Shown piece by piece: positions 22,580 through 32,229 of a stretch of DNA of 64,000 nt; positions within the stretch are counted from its first letter, which is position 1, and the number at the start of each line of letters is the position of its first letter. The DNA lies in assembly GCA_905221605.1 (NCBI GenBank), contig CAJNDS010002395.1:255001-319000 (forward strand), written 5' to 3'. This DNA comes from Symbiodinium natans (Eukaryota > Sar > Dinophyceae > Suessiales > Symbiodiniaceae). The notes beneath the pieces are model-generated. The model made no database searches and was not told the origin of the DNA. It was given only the letters and a program-made list of their open reading frames with translations. Made by a program: the position numbers and the translations under genes.

Positions 22580-24234
22580 CTTGTTAACCCTTTTTCCACC
22601 AAATCCTCCACGAAGATATACTCTTGTAGCTCTTTGACATTGGTTACACCAAGCTTGATCATCGCGTCACTTACATGAGGTGTATACACCCACAAGTGTT
22701 GGTTGCGAGCCATCCAATTTTCTATTGGCTCTTCTGGATTCTGAAGACGTACAGTGGTAGACTCTGCCACCGAATCCTTTTGTACATCTCCATCTGCTCC
22801 ATCCAGCGTATCAACCTCACCTGCTTTCTTTGACACATTGGTCATTTGCAACGCCTGTGGTGCCGAAGATGATGAAGATTCCGCTCCCCCACTTACCGGT
22901 GGTTGGAAGGTGTTCCTGTCGGAAATCTCCAATCCTCTTCCTCTTTGAAACCGAACATGGTTCGCCACATTCGCCAGATGCTTCAGTTGAGCCAGTCGCT
23001 CTTCAGACATTTCGTCGTGGGAATACTTGCAACCATATCGCACGCGACATTTCCCTTTGAGGTAATAGTCGAAGCAGCAATGATGGAACCCTGCGTCCCT
23101 TATGGCTTTCCGAGAAGCATTGTCCCAGGATCTGCCGGGTTCCCAAGTCCCTTCCAAAACCGCTTTTTCGTCGTGCGAATATCTGCAGGAATTTCCATAT
23201 TTACAGCCTCCTTGGTTGTAATACAGACACATCTGCCTCTTTGGCTCGACTGACACAGACTCACCCTTTGATGCACCTTTACCAAAGTTGTACTTGGCTC
23301 TGAAGGCTGAATCCTCCCGCTCCTGCTGCGCCTCATCAACTGTGCCTTCCTCTGTAGGAGGGTCACCAAGGTCCCCATCCTCGTCTCCAGCTTTTTGGCT
23401 GTTCTTTGGCTCAGTTGGTCCTCCTCCTGGCCAACCTTCACCATAACGACGATGTTCATAGGAACACTCATCTCCATTGCGACACCTTCCCTGATTGAAG
23501 AATTTGCACAGATTGCTGTACCCTGGTGACACAGTTCTTGGCGTCATGTGAGCCTTCCTATACTGATCTGGGTTCATGTAGGCCTCCATTGGCTTGTTTT
23601 CCCTCTTACTCATAGATTCAACTGCACCATCAAGCTCCTGCAAAAACCGCTTGGTATCCAGCCAAAGCGCATTCCAAAGTTCATCTTTGCCTTGGCTTAG
23701 CAACATTGCCACCGCTTCACCCACGACTGGTCCACTAAATCTCCTTTTCTTACGTGCCAGTTCGTAGAGCGCGTTGTGGTACTGCTTTCGGGAAAAGGTG
23801 GTTGTCTTTTCCAAGCCTGCACATTCTGTACCATCGGGCTTCCAACCATCACTTTGCAAGATGCCGTATGCACGCCGAGCTTCAGTGTTCAGGAATGCAT
23901 GATCTGCGACACACTCCATAACCTCGTCTATTGGACGACTCAGCAACATCCCAGTGATTTTGCCCACATAGGCCTTATCAGCTTTTTCATCCTCCAGAAG
24001 AGCTCTATAGATCTTTTCTCCATAGAGCTGCCTTTCCTTTTGTTCTTCTGAGGATAACTCCTGATCAGCAAACCACTCATCGGATTGCTCTTCTTCCCAT
24101 TTCCAGTCCCATTGACCGTTGGAATCTTGGTACCATTGACCAGCACACCATGAATTTTCCCACCACGCATCCCAGCCCGTCTTTCCACTTGCGCTGCGCT
24201 GGAGACGGAGAAGAGTCCTCCTCGTCCTCTTCAA
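22576..24234 (-). CDS. Element ORF 3: three CCCH zinc fingers
   Basis: 552 codons. After a Trp-rich start (WDAWWENSWCAGQWYQD) and a helical region, three CCCH fingers occur: CKFFNQGRCRNGDECSYEH and CLYYNQGGCKYGNSCRYSH (both C-X7-C-X5-C-X3-H), and CFDYYLKGKCRVRYGCKYSH (C-X8-C-X5-C-X3-H). CCCH fingers of this spacing usually bind single-stranded RNA. The frame ends at 22576 beside an AAAAAGGG run, and protein-like sequence continues in the ORF that overlaps it. Confidence 0.75.
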   Translation of the reverse strand: MKRTRRTLLRLQRSASGKTGWDAWWENSWCAGQWYQDSNGQWDWKWEEEQSDEWFADQELSSEEQKERQLYGEKIYRALLEDEKADKAYVGKITGMLLSRPIDEVMECVADHAFLNTEARRAYGILQSDGWKPDGTECAGLEKTTTFSRKQYHNALYELARKKRRFSGPVVGEAVAMLLSQGKDELWNALWLDTKRFLQELDGAVESMSKRENKPMEAYMNPDQYRKAHMTPRTVSPGYSNLCKFFNQGRCRNGDECSYEHRRYGEGWPGGGPTEPKNSQKAGDEDGDLGDPPTEEGTVDEAQQEREDSAFRAKYNFGKGASKGESVSVEPKRQMCLYYNQGGCKYGNSCRYSHDEKAVLEGTWEPGRSWDNASRKAIRDAGFHHCCFDYYLKGKCRVRYGCKYSHDEMSEERLAQLKHLANVANHVRFQRGRGLEISDRNTFQPPVSGGAESSSSSAPQALQMTNVSKKAGEVDTLDGADGDVQKDSVAESTTVRLQNPEEPIENWMARNQHLWVYTPHVSDAMIKLGVTNVKELQEYIFVEDLVEKGLTR

Positions 24235-24699
24235 AAACCAGGTAGGAATCTAAGATCACAGTGCCATCATCATCCACCCTCTTCATTGTCGCACAGACAG
24301 TGTCACCAATTTTGAAAGAAGGTGTATTTTCCCTTCTGCAGGAATCAGCACATTCAGATCACCGTGTTCCAAAAAGGCTCCATATACATTGATGCAGCGC
24401 ACCAGACCAGTGATCATATCTCCCGCTTGATAACAATGCTCCCCAGGTGTCACCAAGGCTCCCTCATTGGGCACTTCCTTTGTCTGTTCTTCAGAAACCA
24501 TCTCCTTGTCATCGGCTCCTGGAACATCCCTTGCTTCCACCTTTGGGTCAAGCTGCTTGTCCTGCTCCTGCACGAGTCCCACAAGGTCATCCACCTTGTG
24601 CTCAAGGGGTTCAGGACCATCCTCTTTTCCAGCCAATGGCTTTGCCTCATCTGTTACAGTTCGCTCGGTGTCGACTTCCGGCAAGCTTTCAGACGGCAA
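24077..24699 (-). pseudogene. Element ORF 2: S1-like domain split by frameshift
   Basis: The frame from about 24699 to 24283 carries an S1 (OB-fold RNA-binding) start: YQAGDMITGLVRCINVYGAF and LEHGDLNVLIPAEGK. The second half of the fold, SFKIGDTVCATMKRVDDDG, lies in the next frame (24310-24240), with the change at a GGGAAAA run near 24335. A further frame change near 24200 leads into the zinc-finger frame. As written the domain is broken. The breaks may be real mutations or homopolymer sequencing errors. Confidence 0.6.
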
Positions 24700-26423
24700 T
24701 ACTTCCCCCTTCCTGGAGTGGACCCACCATTGGAGTCTTTTGTCAAACCTTCTGCAGCAGGCAAATTTTCTTCCACTGCAGGGCTGTTGGATTGGTCATC
24801 CGCGGTAGGCACATTTTCTTCCACCGCAGGCTCCTTTGGCTCCATGGTTTCCAAAAGAGAATCACCACCATCGTTGGCCACAGCTGCCGCATTGGCTTCG
24901 GTGTAGCCTTCCCCATTCCGTTCCTCGCTGCTAACTTCAGGCTGCACCAGTGCGTCCACCTGTGAACCTCCGTCGTCAGCTGCTACGGAGACCTGCGCCC
25001 CATTGTTGCAGTCATCCGCGGAACGTGACACCATATGCGCCTCAACCCGTGCTTTCTCTGCACTCCAGGTACTATCTGGCACATTGACCCGCGCTTCATT
25101 GGCGCTCCAGGCCTCATCTTTCAGATCAACCGTGTCTCCAGCTATTTCAGAAGCTTCTTTTTTCCCCTGAATGGCAGGATTCTTGGCACCAAACGGAGAG
25201 ACCTCCTCAGTCGTAACGCACAACTTTTTCCCTCCGTCATCAAAATCTCCAGGACCACCTTCCTGAACGACAGGCACCACATCCACCACTCGCTCTTCTG
25301 CAGCCGACACAGTTCCAATCTCCGCATTGGGCATTTTGTCCTCTGGACCCACCGATTCCACCGCTGCCACACCCTCAGAAAGCGCTTCCATTTCTTCCCG
25401 ATCCAGATGTTCTCCAGCGATGTCTGTTCGGATTCCAGAAATTCCTTCCTCATCAGGAGAACCCGAGGTCTGGGCGTCACCACCAGCCCTAAAACCGCTA
25501 TCCCCGATAGTAGAGGAAAAATCCTTTTCACCTACACTATTTACACTACCCTGGAATGCCCTCGTAGACTCAGGCGTCGGAGTAGACGATGAAGGACCCA
25601 GTGCAGCCTCCATTTCCAGCTCATTGCCCGAAGGAGACCCAACCACCTCGTCACTTCTCATCTTTTCACCTACAGCCGGCAATGTCCACTTGCTTTCCTG
25701 CGTATCCAGGCAGTAGTAATACTGTCTCCCATCTTCGTGGAAGTGCCATTCCCACGTTGTCCCATCACACGCTTTAATCAGACGCTCATCTTTCCGAAAA
25801 CCATCCATTTCAGAGACTTGACGCATCTCATCCGCTTCTTCTGACAACTGGCGCAACCTTTGAGCCTCCATCTGTAAGATCTCCTCCTCCCCCATGGCGT
25901 ATTCAGCAGTTGGTGCAGCTTCAAAGCTGTCCGCACCCTTCTGTTCATAACCGCTTCCACCACCCAGGGAACTCGCCGAGGGATCCCCTTGAATCTTGTT
26001 CAGAGGTCTCCTGGCAGCTTGCAGCACTTCTCCACTCAGATTGGTCTGAGACCCTTGATCCACCATTCGGCCCGAAGTTGAAGTCGACGGCTGATACCCA
26101 TGCTTTTGCAACACGCGTAAAACAGTCACCTCCATTTCACGGTCTATACCACCAGTCGCGTCCCAGTTCCTTTTTTCCCCAGGCTTTGGCGATACAGAGA
26201 CAGCGCGTCCTTCAGCTTCAGCATTGCTAACCATATCCACATTGGGATTCATACCCACATTGGGGCCTTCTGCAACCGAGGCTTCATCCAGATGTTCTTC
26301 AGCGCCAGGCATTACCTCTTCCAGCGCCGCCCTTTCACCCAGAGACTCAGCTGCACCACTTCCAGCTCCACCATTCTGTCCACCATCCGAGGAAGGCTGG
26401 AGCCATCGCTTGGGAGAAGGCAT
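24654..26423 (-). CDS. Element ORF 1: WW-domain protein
   Basis: The ATG at 26423 lies 67 nt inside the primer-binding site, where a Gag-like product would begin. The first 200 residues are low-complexity and acidic. A WW domain follows at about residues 215-245: WEWHFHEDGRQYYYCLD, then SKWTLP, with both tryptophans, the YYY block and the terminal proline. WW domains bind proline-rich peptides. The remainder is acidic with repeated segments such as PAVEEN and ARVNVPDSTWSAEKARV. The frame ends at 24654, but a protein-like reading continues in another frame from about 24690, next to a GGAAGGGGG run, which points to a one-base indel. Confidence 0.7.
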   Translation of the reverse strand: MPSPKRWLQPSSDGGQNGGAGSGAAESLGERAALEEVMPGAEEHLDEASVAEGPNVGMNPNVDMVSNAEAEGRAVSVSPKPGEKRNWDATGGIDREMEVTVLRVLQKHGYQPSTSTSGRMVDQGSQTNLSGEVLQAARRPLNKIQGDPSASSLGGGSGYEQKGADSFEAAPTAEYAMGEEEILQMEAQRLRQLSEEADEMRQVSEMDGFRKDERLIKACDGTTWEWHFHEDGRQYYYCLDTQESKWTLPAVGEKMRSDEVVGSPSGNELEMEAALGPSSSTPTPESTRAFQGSVNSVGEKDFSSTIGDSGFRAGGDAQTSGSPDEEGISGIRTDIAGEHLDREEMEALSEGVAAVESVGPEDKMPNAEIGTVSAAEERVVDVVPVVQEGGPGDFDDGGKKLCVTTEEVSPFGAKNPAIQGKKEASEIAGDTVDLKDEAWSANEARVNVPDSTWSAEKARVEAHMVSRSADDCNNGAQVSVAADDGGSQVDALVQPEVSSEERNGEGYTEANAAAVANDGGDSLLETMEPKEPAVEENVPTADDQSNSPAVEENLPAAEGLTKDSNGGSTPGRGKYCRLKACRKSTPSEL

Positions 26424-26470
26424 TGCTTCTTGATCCCAAAAACCTTAAGAGAACACTCAACCGCAGGGAA

Positions 26471-26490
26471 CCTAATTTGGGCTCATAACC
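26471..26490 (-). other. Primer-binding site, half-tRNA-Met type
   Basis: GGTTATGAGCCCAA immediately follows the 5' LTR. Its complement GGGCTCATAACC matches the anticodon stem-loop of methionine tRNA (CAT anticodon), not the tRNA 3' end. Priming by a tRNA cleaved in its anticodon loop is established for copia-type elements. Confidence 0.75.
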
Positions 26491-26779
26491 TACGGGGGCA
26501 ACCGAAAGGGGACCAACCAGGGTATCAACCCTCAACAGTTGCCTGAATGAATTCCCCAGAACGAACCAGAAAGACAAACACACAGGGGTAAAGTTCACCA
26601 GATCAAAGGAAGGGGCACCCTTACACAGGTAGAGGGGCACTAACCCAACCCTCACTCCCAAACACGAACTTTTTTCTTTGGACGGGCTGGCCATCCTTGA
26701 GCCAGAAAGGTTACCGGGTTCATTGACCCCTTTTCCTTCAACACCAACTCCTTTCCTCAATACAAACTGCAGCTCCGCA
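26491..26779 (-). repeat. 5' LTR of the element
   Basis: 289 bp, identical base for base to 18361-18649. In element orientation it begins TGCGGAGCTGCAG and ends CCCCCGTA, next to the primer-binding site. It carries a spliced-leader-like sequence at 26717-26696 and, one base after it, an ATG that opens a frame through the rest of the LTR. Confidence 0.93.
26696..26717 (-). promoter_or_regulatory. Spliced-leader-like sequence in 5' LTR
   Basis: The 22 bases match the dinoflagellate spliced leader (DinoSL) at 18 of 21 positions with one inserted G. The last nine, TGGCTCAAG, match exactly. The next bases are GATGG, so an ATG follows at once. The same 22 bases occur in the other LTR (18566-18587). 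This could be a captured relic of trans-splicing or chance similarity. Confidence 0.55.
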
Positions 26780-26784
26780 AAGGA

Positions 26785-27775
26785 TCTAGGGTTTAAGCGT
26801 CGAGGGTTGAGGGTCGGCAAGTTTAGGTTTCAGGGTTCTGGGGGGCTTTCGTGCTTGAGGGCAAAGGATGAAAGTCGCAATCAGAACACCGAGTTGCAAA
26901 TAAAAAATCCGATAGGCTGCAAGCCCTTGACTCCCAAGCTAAACAAACAAACAAGACAAGGAAGCCTCGACCCTGCATTAGCGGACCCCCCAACAAAGAG
27001 GCCCTACTATTTACTTCCTACAGCAACCCGCGACCGGGTGCGGGAGCCATCCCGCCGTTTTCAGACAGGTAATTACGGACACTTCGCCTGTCGTGTGGGA
27101 CAGTCTACGGTATTTCTGAGGGCGAGCACTCCGCGCGACTCTTTGGGCTTCTTTGGGGCGGGCAGGTCTCTCAGAGGGATTCTCGGCGCTTGGGCACTCT
27201 ATTCGGAGGGACTCTCTTCCGGCGTTACGGACGCTCGGCGGGACTCTCTGCAGGCTTCTCTGTGTGCTGGCCGAAACGTTCTGCAGGCTTCTGTAGGGCT
27301 GGGCACTCCAGGGATACTCGGCAGACACCAGGTGAGGAGGCCAGGTGCCGAGAGGAACATCGAATCTAACAACCCAGATCATAATACACAAAAAAACACA
27401 AAAACGCAAATAGGTATGTATGATTCCTAAGAATACTACACTGAAAGAAAAAGAAACACCCACAACCCAAAAGCCGCCACAACCCCTCAACAACAACCTG
27501 TGAAACCCCAAGCACAACTAAGAGAATCGAAACACCCCCAAGAGCCAAACAAAAAGCAACGCCTTTCAAGCCCTCTTGGTCGGGCCAGGCTTCCAGGAGA
27601 ATACGGCGCCCGAAGAGTGGGTGGCTTGTCCGGTCTTGTACGGGGCTTTGAGATTTGAGGGCTTTGCGGATTGCAGAGTGGCTGCTTGTTTGTTTGTTTT
27701 CTCTCTTTGTTTTTTGGGGGAGGGGGGGGGGGGTTAGGGTTTGAGAGTTTTTGGGAGGGATGTGCTGTAGGAGGG
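26785..27775. other. Non-coding stretch right of the element
   Basis: Contains TTTAGGG-like fragments (CTAGGGTTTAAG at 26786) and, at about 27090-27310, imperfect repeats around GGGACTCTCTGCAGGCTTC and GGGCACTCC. A G-run lies at about 27716-27733. No minus-strand exon was convincing. Confidence 0.45.
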
Positions 27776-27780
27776 GCTGT

Positions 27781-28605
27781 TTAGGTCAATCTGAAGGAGC
27801 ACTGTGGCACCTTGAAGCCCACGGCGAAAACACCAAGCAGCACCAGAACGGCGCCAAGGATGTACCTTTGGACTCTGGAACGCTTGGAACCAAAAAAACC
27901 TCTTAAACTTCAGCCCTCAACCAGCAAGGGTCGGGACATGGTTCAAGAGTCGGTTAGGGAGCTTGTCTCGGTTGGGTTTGGTAGTCTGTCTTCTTTGGCG
28001 GCGCTTTGCAGCTTAGGCCTTGGCGTCTTGAATAATCAAACTAAAATTTGCAGCCCAAACCGTCCACAACTTCACAGCACTCCGCAGAATCTTGGAGACC
28101 TGGAGAGATATCAACCGTGACGCCTCTACGGTTTTTGGATCCTGGCCCCTCAATGTGGAACCATACCAATCATACAGGTGGTATTCGTCCCTGCAGGTCC
28201 TTGCAAAACCCTTCAACTCGGTCAAGGCGCCACTTGCGGGAGATTCCCGATGGCTCCTTTGGAGCCTTGCGAGGCTTTCAGGCTTGGCTTTTGGGTCTAA
28301 ATTTCGGGGGTTTATAGGGTCTCCCGGAGTTTTGGACCTAAACCTACACCGCAGACTCCCAAAACAATGCCGAAGTGTGCAGAATGATTCGGGGGGGGGG
28401 GAGGGCACCACAAGGCTTTGAGGATTAGAGGTTGATGGTGACAGCGAGAAATCCGTCCAAAAAGTTTGCACCTCCAGCACAAAGGCTACACACCCCTAAA
28501 CCCTTAACCTTGAACCTTGCGCTACGAGCCTGGCTCTTGTCCATCAGACTCTCACAGCCGCTGCAATCCACATTGACATCGCGAGCCTTCCACATGTGGC
28601 GTGGC
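27781..28605 (-). CDS. Small membrane protein, partial multi-exon gene
   Basis: Exons in order: about 28605-28525 (HMWKARDVNVDCSGCESLMD), about 28480-28430 (GGANFLDGFLAVTI), about 28235-28125 (LKGFARTCRDEYHLYDWYGS), and 27865-27781 (RYILGAVLVLLGVFAVGFKV, then PQCSFRLT and a TAA stop). The last exon is a clear single transmembrane helix close to the C-terminus, and the first contains a Cys pair. I do not recognise the family. Intron positions and the 5' end are approximate and not all junctions were phased, so the grouping is an inference from strand and spacing. Confidence 0.45.
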
Positions 28606-28689
28606 TCAGTGGCGAGTCGAGAAGTTAGGAGCCCGCGGGCTGGCACACGCGGCGCGTCAATCAAAAACACGCACCCATTTGCAGCCACA

Positions 28690-29295
28690 GTACTAGTAAT
28701 TGTAAGAGCAATAGTCAGGGTAATGGTCAGAGTAATAGTAATAGTAGTAGTACTGGAATAATAATATTCAAAGTAAAAGAAATAGAAAAAGTAGTAGTAA
28801 TAGTAATAGTAATAGTAATAATAATAGTAATAGTAATTGGTAATTAGTAATTAGTAATTAGTAATTAGTAATTAGAAATTAGAAATTAGTAATAGTAATA
28901 GGAATAGTAATAGCAATAGTAATAGTAACAGTAATAGTAATAGTAATAGTAGTAGTAATAGTAATAATAATAATAATAGTAATCGTAATCGTAACAGTAA
29001 CGTAATTAGTAATTAGAGTAATAGTAATTAGTAATTAGTAATTAGTAATAGTATAGTTAGTATTAGTAATTAGTAATTATTAGTAATTAGTAATTAGTAT
29101 TAGTATTAGTAATTAGTAATTAGTAATGTAATTATAAATTAGTAATTAGTAATTAGCAATTAGTAATTCATAATTAGTAATTAGTAATTAGTAATTAGTA
29201 ATTAGTAATTAGTAATTAGTAATTAGTAATTAGTAATTAGTAATTAGTAATTAGTAATTAGTAATTAGTAATTAGAGTAGTCATAGTAATAGTAA
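28690..29295. repeat. TAATTAG 7-mer and TAATAG 6-mer satellite
   Basis: A low-complexity array with two intermixed units: the 7-mer ATTAGTA (longest pure stretch about 29170-29270) and the 6-mer AGTAAT (about 28790-28980). Rich in stop codons in every frame. A purine-rich tail with GAGCAAGAGCAAGAG repeats continues to about 29420. Confidence 0.95.
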
Positions 29296-29479
29296 TAGTA
29301 ATGGAAATAGTAATAATAATAAGAGTCAGAGTCAAAGTCAGAGTCAGGTCAGAGCAAGAGCAAGAGCAAGAGCAGGAGCAAGAGTAAGAATAAGAGTAAG
29401 GCCAAGAGTATAAGAGTAAGAGTAATAGCAAGTGTAATAGTAGTCGTAATTGTAATAGTAACAGTAATAATAGTAGAAG

Positions 29480-29745
29480 TAGCAGTAGCAGCAGCGTAAG
29501 TTCCTGGCAAGTGCTGTGGCTGGCGAAGCTTGAAGTACACGTCTCGTCCCTTGCAGTCTTTTGGGAAGACTGAAACCCTTGCAATCTCTGCGACTGGCAA
29601 GGAAGTGCCTTCAGAAAGACTGCAAAATTTCCAAACACGTCGAAACTCTTTATACCGCACAATTTTCACTGTGTCAACAGAAATGGGGTTAAGTCTCTTT
29701 CTCTTTACTTTGTCACAGCGTTTTCGATAGCAATTTTTATGCTCT
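29480..29745 (-). CDS. Possible exon of unknown gene
   Basis: The minus strand is open and protein-like: RLNPISVDTVKIVRYKEFRR, then VWKFCSLSEGTSLPVAEIAR and VYFKLRQPQHLPGT. It lies next to the satellite on its 3' side. No family was recognised and no other exon could be tied to it. Confidence 0.35.
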
Positions 29746-29779
29746 AGGTTGGGGCGATATGAACCAGTGCTTCCCATAA

Positions 29780-31520
29780 GCTCAGAGCCTGGAGATTGGG
29801 GCGAACATCGTCAGCATCACACACCCACACAGCAACATAAGGTACTCTCAGCGTGTCACTAAAAGCCCGGCCGCTGGTGCGACACGGGGGCCTGACCTCT
29901 ATTTCTGAGGGTGGCACAAACAAGGGAACACAACTGCAGCACTAGAGCTACAGGCCACGCTGCGTCGGACACCCAATGATGCAAGATGCGCCCACCCCGA
30001 CAACAAATGCAATAGACGAGATTTAGCTGCAGTTTCCGCAAAAGCTGGAGGAATTTGCAGCAATCACCTTATCACACCGTGTTCAGGGCGATCAGGTTTT
30101 AGCAGTTCAGCATGGGCTTAAGAATTTCAGTTGGTCTGGGAGGGGTTCGAACCCGGGTTCATTGTTTTGAACGCGAGCCCCTTAATAGTGTGCGCAGAAG
30201 AAGAAAACCGAGCACAAAAACAAACCGAACAAAGAACCCAAACCGACAACCACACCAAGCAGAGCGGCGCGCCGAGTCTATCTACGCGTGAAACGTAGCC
30301 ACCGTAATTTATTTCGCTCTCTGCCCTCGAAAATATAAGAGAGGTGACGTCAGCCCCATTCCCAAAGCATTTAATCGTAAAGACCCGCTAAATGGCTGCA
30401 TTCAATGGTGGGCACAAAAAACATATTCAATTTGGCCACGCACATCAGTGGCATCAATGTGCGTTTTGCTGAGTTGGAAAGATGTCCATCAACCAGGGTA
30501 GTCCCTTGACTCTTATTCAGCCCCCTACCCCCGAATAGTAGATGTTCCCCATACACTACATTATGTAACAACCATGGCAGAAATTAAATTTCGGGGGATA
30601 GGGGATTCAGGTCGGGGTGCAACCTTGGGGGATCAAAAGCAAAGCCCCTTGGGCCCTCCTCCGCATCAGTCGACATGGCTCCTGGGCATCGCAGCTTCCC
30701 GAAACCCCCGAACTATGTAAGCCTTAGGGCCCTTTTGCTTCCGGGCTGCCTAAAACCCCGTTTTCCCTAGCTTAGACGGAAGCCAAAGGCTTTGGGGTGC
30801 GGGTTGAGGGATTTACGGGGTCGATATTCAGGTGAAACTCTTGGCATTCAACCTTCTAGATGCATTATGCAGCTCAAGGGCATGAGAAGCTGGCTACCCT
30901 TACTTTAAAGCGGCTCCAAACACATGAGTTCATGTCAGGCGAAGGAGGCCGACATATGCGCCAGAGTGGGCAGTGTTCATATATGTAACCATAGAGATGT
31001 CCCTGTTCAACTTTGCACTTGACTTCCAAAATTGCCCAACACTCGGATTTCATGAGATCAACCTTGAAGATGTCTACAGTGTGGGCTCAGAGGGACCCGA
31101 AGCTCGTAAGTCCAAGGCTCTGACGAGGCTGACGTCGACGCACACACCCTCTCACTTTCCCAGAACGCTTGGACCGCTTGGAATGGCTCACTGCGGCGGC
31201 CGTGGCAATGCAACGTTCTACGAGCTGCCGTCGGCTCTCATGTCTCAGGCAACCCTCCAACAACAGCTCCCCCCCCCCCCTCCCCCTCACCACCCCCCTC
31301 ACTACACCACCATGAAACGAAACCCAGGCTCTTGCAGAGAGGGCTGTGCCTTGTGCCTTTCGAGAACATGTCTCTGCAACCAAGACAAGCCCAGAATCTC
31401 ATCTCCCACATTCTGAATAATGAATCATGAGTAATCCATTCAAGCAGGCAAGAGGACAGCGGTAGTTTGGGCCTCCAGACAGCAAAACCGGCTAAGTTGG
31501 CAAGAAAGACAGCCCTAGTA
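29780..31520. other. Long stretch with no gene called
   Basis: About 1.7 kb without convincing coding on either strand. It contains a B-box-like GGTTCGAACCC at about 30145, a sharply AT-rich block near 30290-30350, and short G-runs. The part from about 31090 to 31400 is GC-rich and open in several frames but none is protein-like. Confidence 0.4.
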
Positions 31521-31529
31521 CCCCCATAG

Positions 31530-31592
31530 TTAGTTCTTGAGGAGGCCCTTGCTCTGTGACTTGCTGTCCAGCTTCTCCTCATCATTTTCAGC
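31530..31592 (-). CDS. Possible terminal exon of LHC gene
   Basis: The minus strand reads AENDEEKLDSKSQSKGLLKN and then TAA at 31532-31530, after an AG acceptor in CAGCAG. It is charged and hydrophilic, as a C-terminal tail would be. It is the first plausible stop-containing exon 3' of LHC module 3, but the link is only positional. Confidence 0.3.
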   Translation of the reverse strand, partial: AENDEEKLDSKSQSKGLLKN

Positions 31593-32229
31593 TGCTGGGG
31601 GGGAGACCTAATCCTAGGAAAGCATCTTCATCCTGATGGCAGGGTTTGGGTGGATCTGCGTGCAGGCTTTGTGGGGTTTCAAGTTGAGGGTCTTCAGGTA
31701 GCTGGGCAAAAGCCGCCTGGAGCAGATGAAGGCAAGAAGAGAGGGAACCCCACAGACTCCTTCCTCGAGGATCCGAGGACCCGCGCGTTCTCGAAGTCGC
31801 CCGGAGCGCGCTTGGGATCCTAGGCCGCCCGCACTAAAGAGCAGCCCAGCTCAGGATTCCTACGGATTCGGTGGAGCAAGGGCCGGGCTGGGGCGCTTTT
31901 TGTGTGGCGCACCGAGTTGGTTTGATCTCACGCTCGCATCCAGGCCCACAGACCTGGTGCGCTACCATCTGCTACCTACTATGTAAGCTCATATGCTTCC
32001 CCTCAACCCTGAAGAGTTGAATTTCACGGTGCCCCACCCCATGAATCAACATCCCAAGCCTGACGTTCATGGACCCTGCACTCAAGACACGTTCCTGTTC
32101 GAGCCAAAACTCAGAGAGTCCCAGTGCTGCAGAGTCTGAGCGCGTAGACCCCAACACCTGAATTAGAAAGCCCTAAGCCCAAGCTTCCCCAAGCCGTGAA
32201 CCCCGCACCGCAAAGCCTACGTCCCTACT

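Larger units (their letters stand above)
18361..26779 (-). mobile_element. LTR-retrotransposon-like element, 8.4 kb, minus orientation
   Basis: Two identical 289-bp direct repeats (18361-18649 and 26491-26779) bound a 7.84-kb interior. Read on the minus strand, the repeats begin TGCGGAGC and end CCCCCGTA. Directly inside the upstream LTR is GGTTATGAGCCC (26490-26479), complementary to the anticodon arm of methionine tRNA, the half-tRNA type of primer site known from copia-like elements. Directly before the downstream LTR is the purine tract ACAGGGGGAG (18659-18650). Flanking pentamers AAGGG (18356-18360) and AAGGA (26780-26784) agree in 4 of 5 positions, as a worn target-site duplication would. 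The interior encodes WW, S1-like and CCCH zinc-finger sequence in overlapping frames. I found no protease, integrase, reverse transcriptase or RNase H motif, so it is likely non-autonomous. Identical LTRs suggest recent insertion. Confidence 0.88.

Noticed and set aside
24654-26423. Reverse transcriptase or integrase in the LTR element
   Set aside because: I looked for a YxDD-type core, a DDE/HHCC integrase signature and an Asp-protease triad in all interior frames and saw none. A profile search would be decisive.
30120-30190. Possible tRNA, because of the GGTTCGAACCC B-box-like motif
   Set aside because: No acceptor-stem partner and no pairing anticodon arm could be found on either strand. 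At most it is a worn tRNA-derived repeat.
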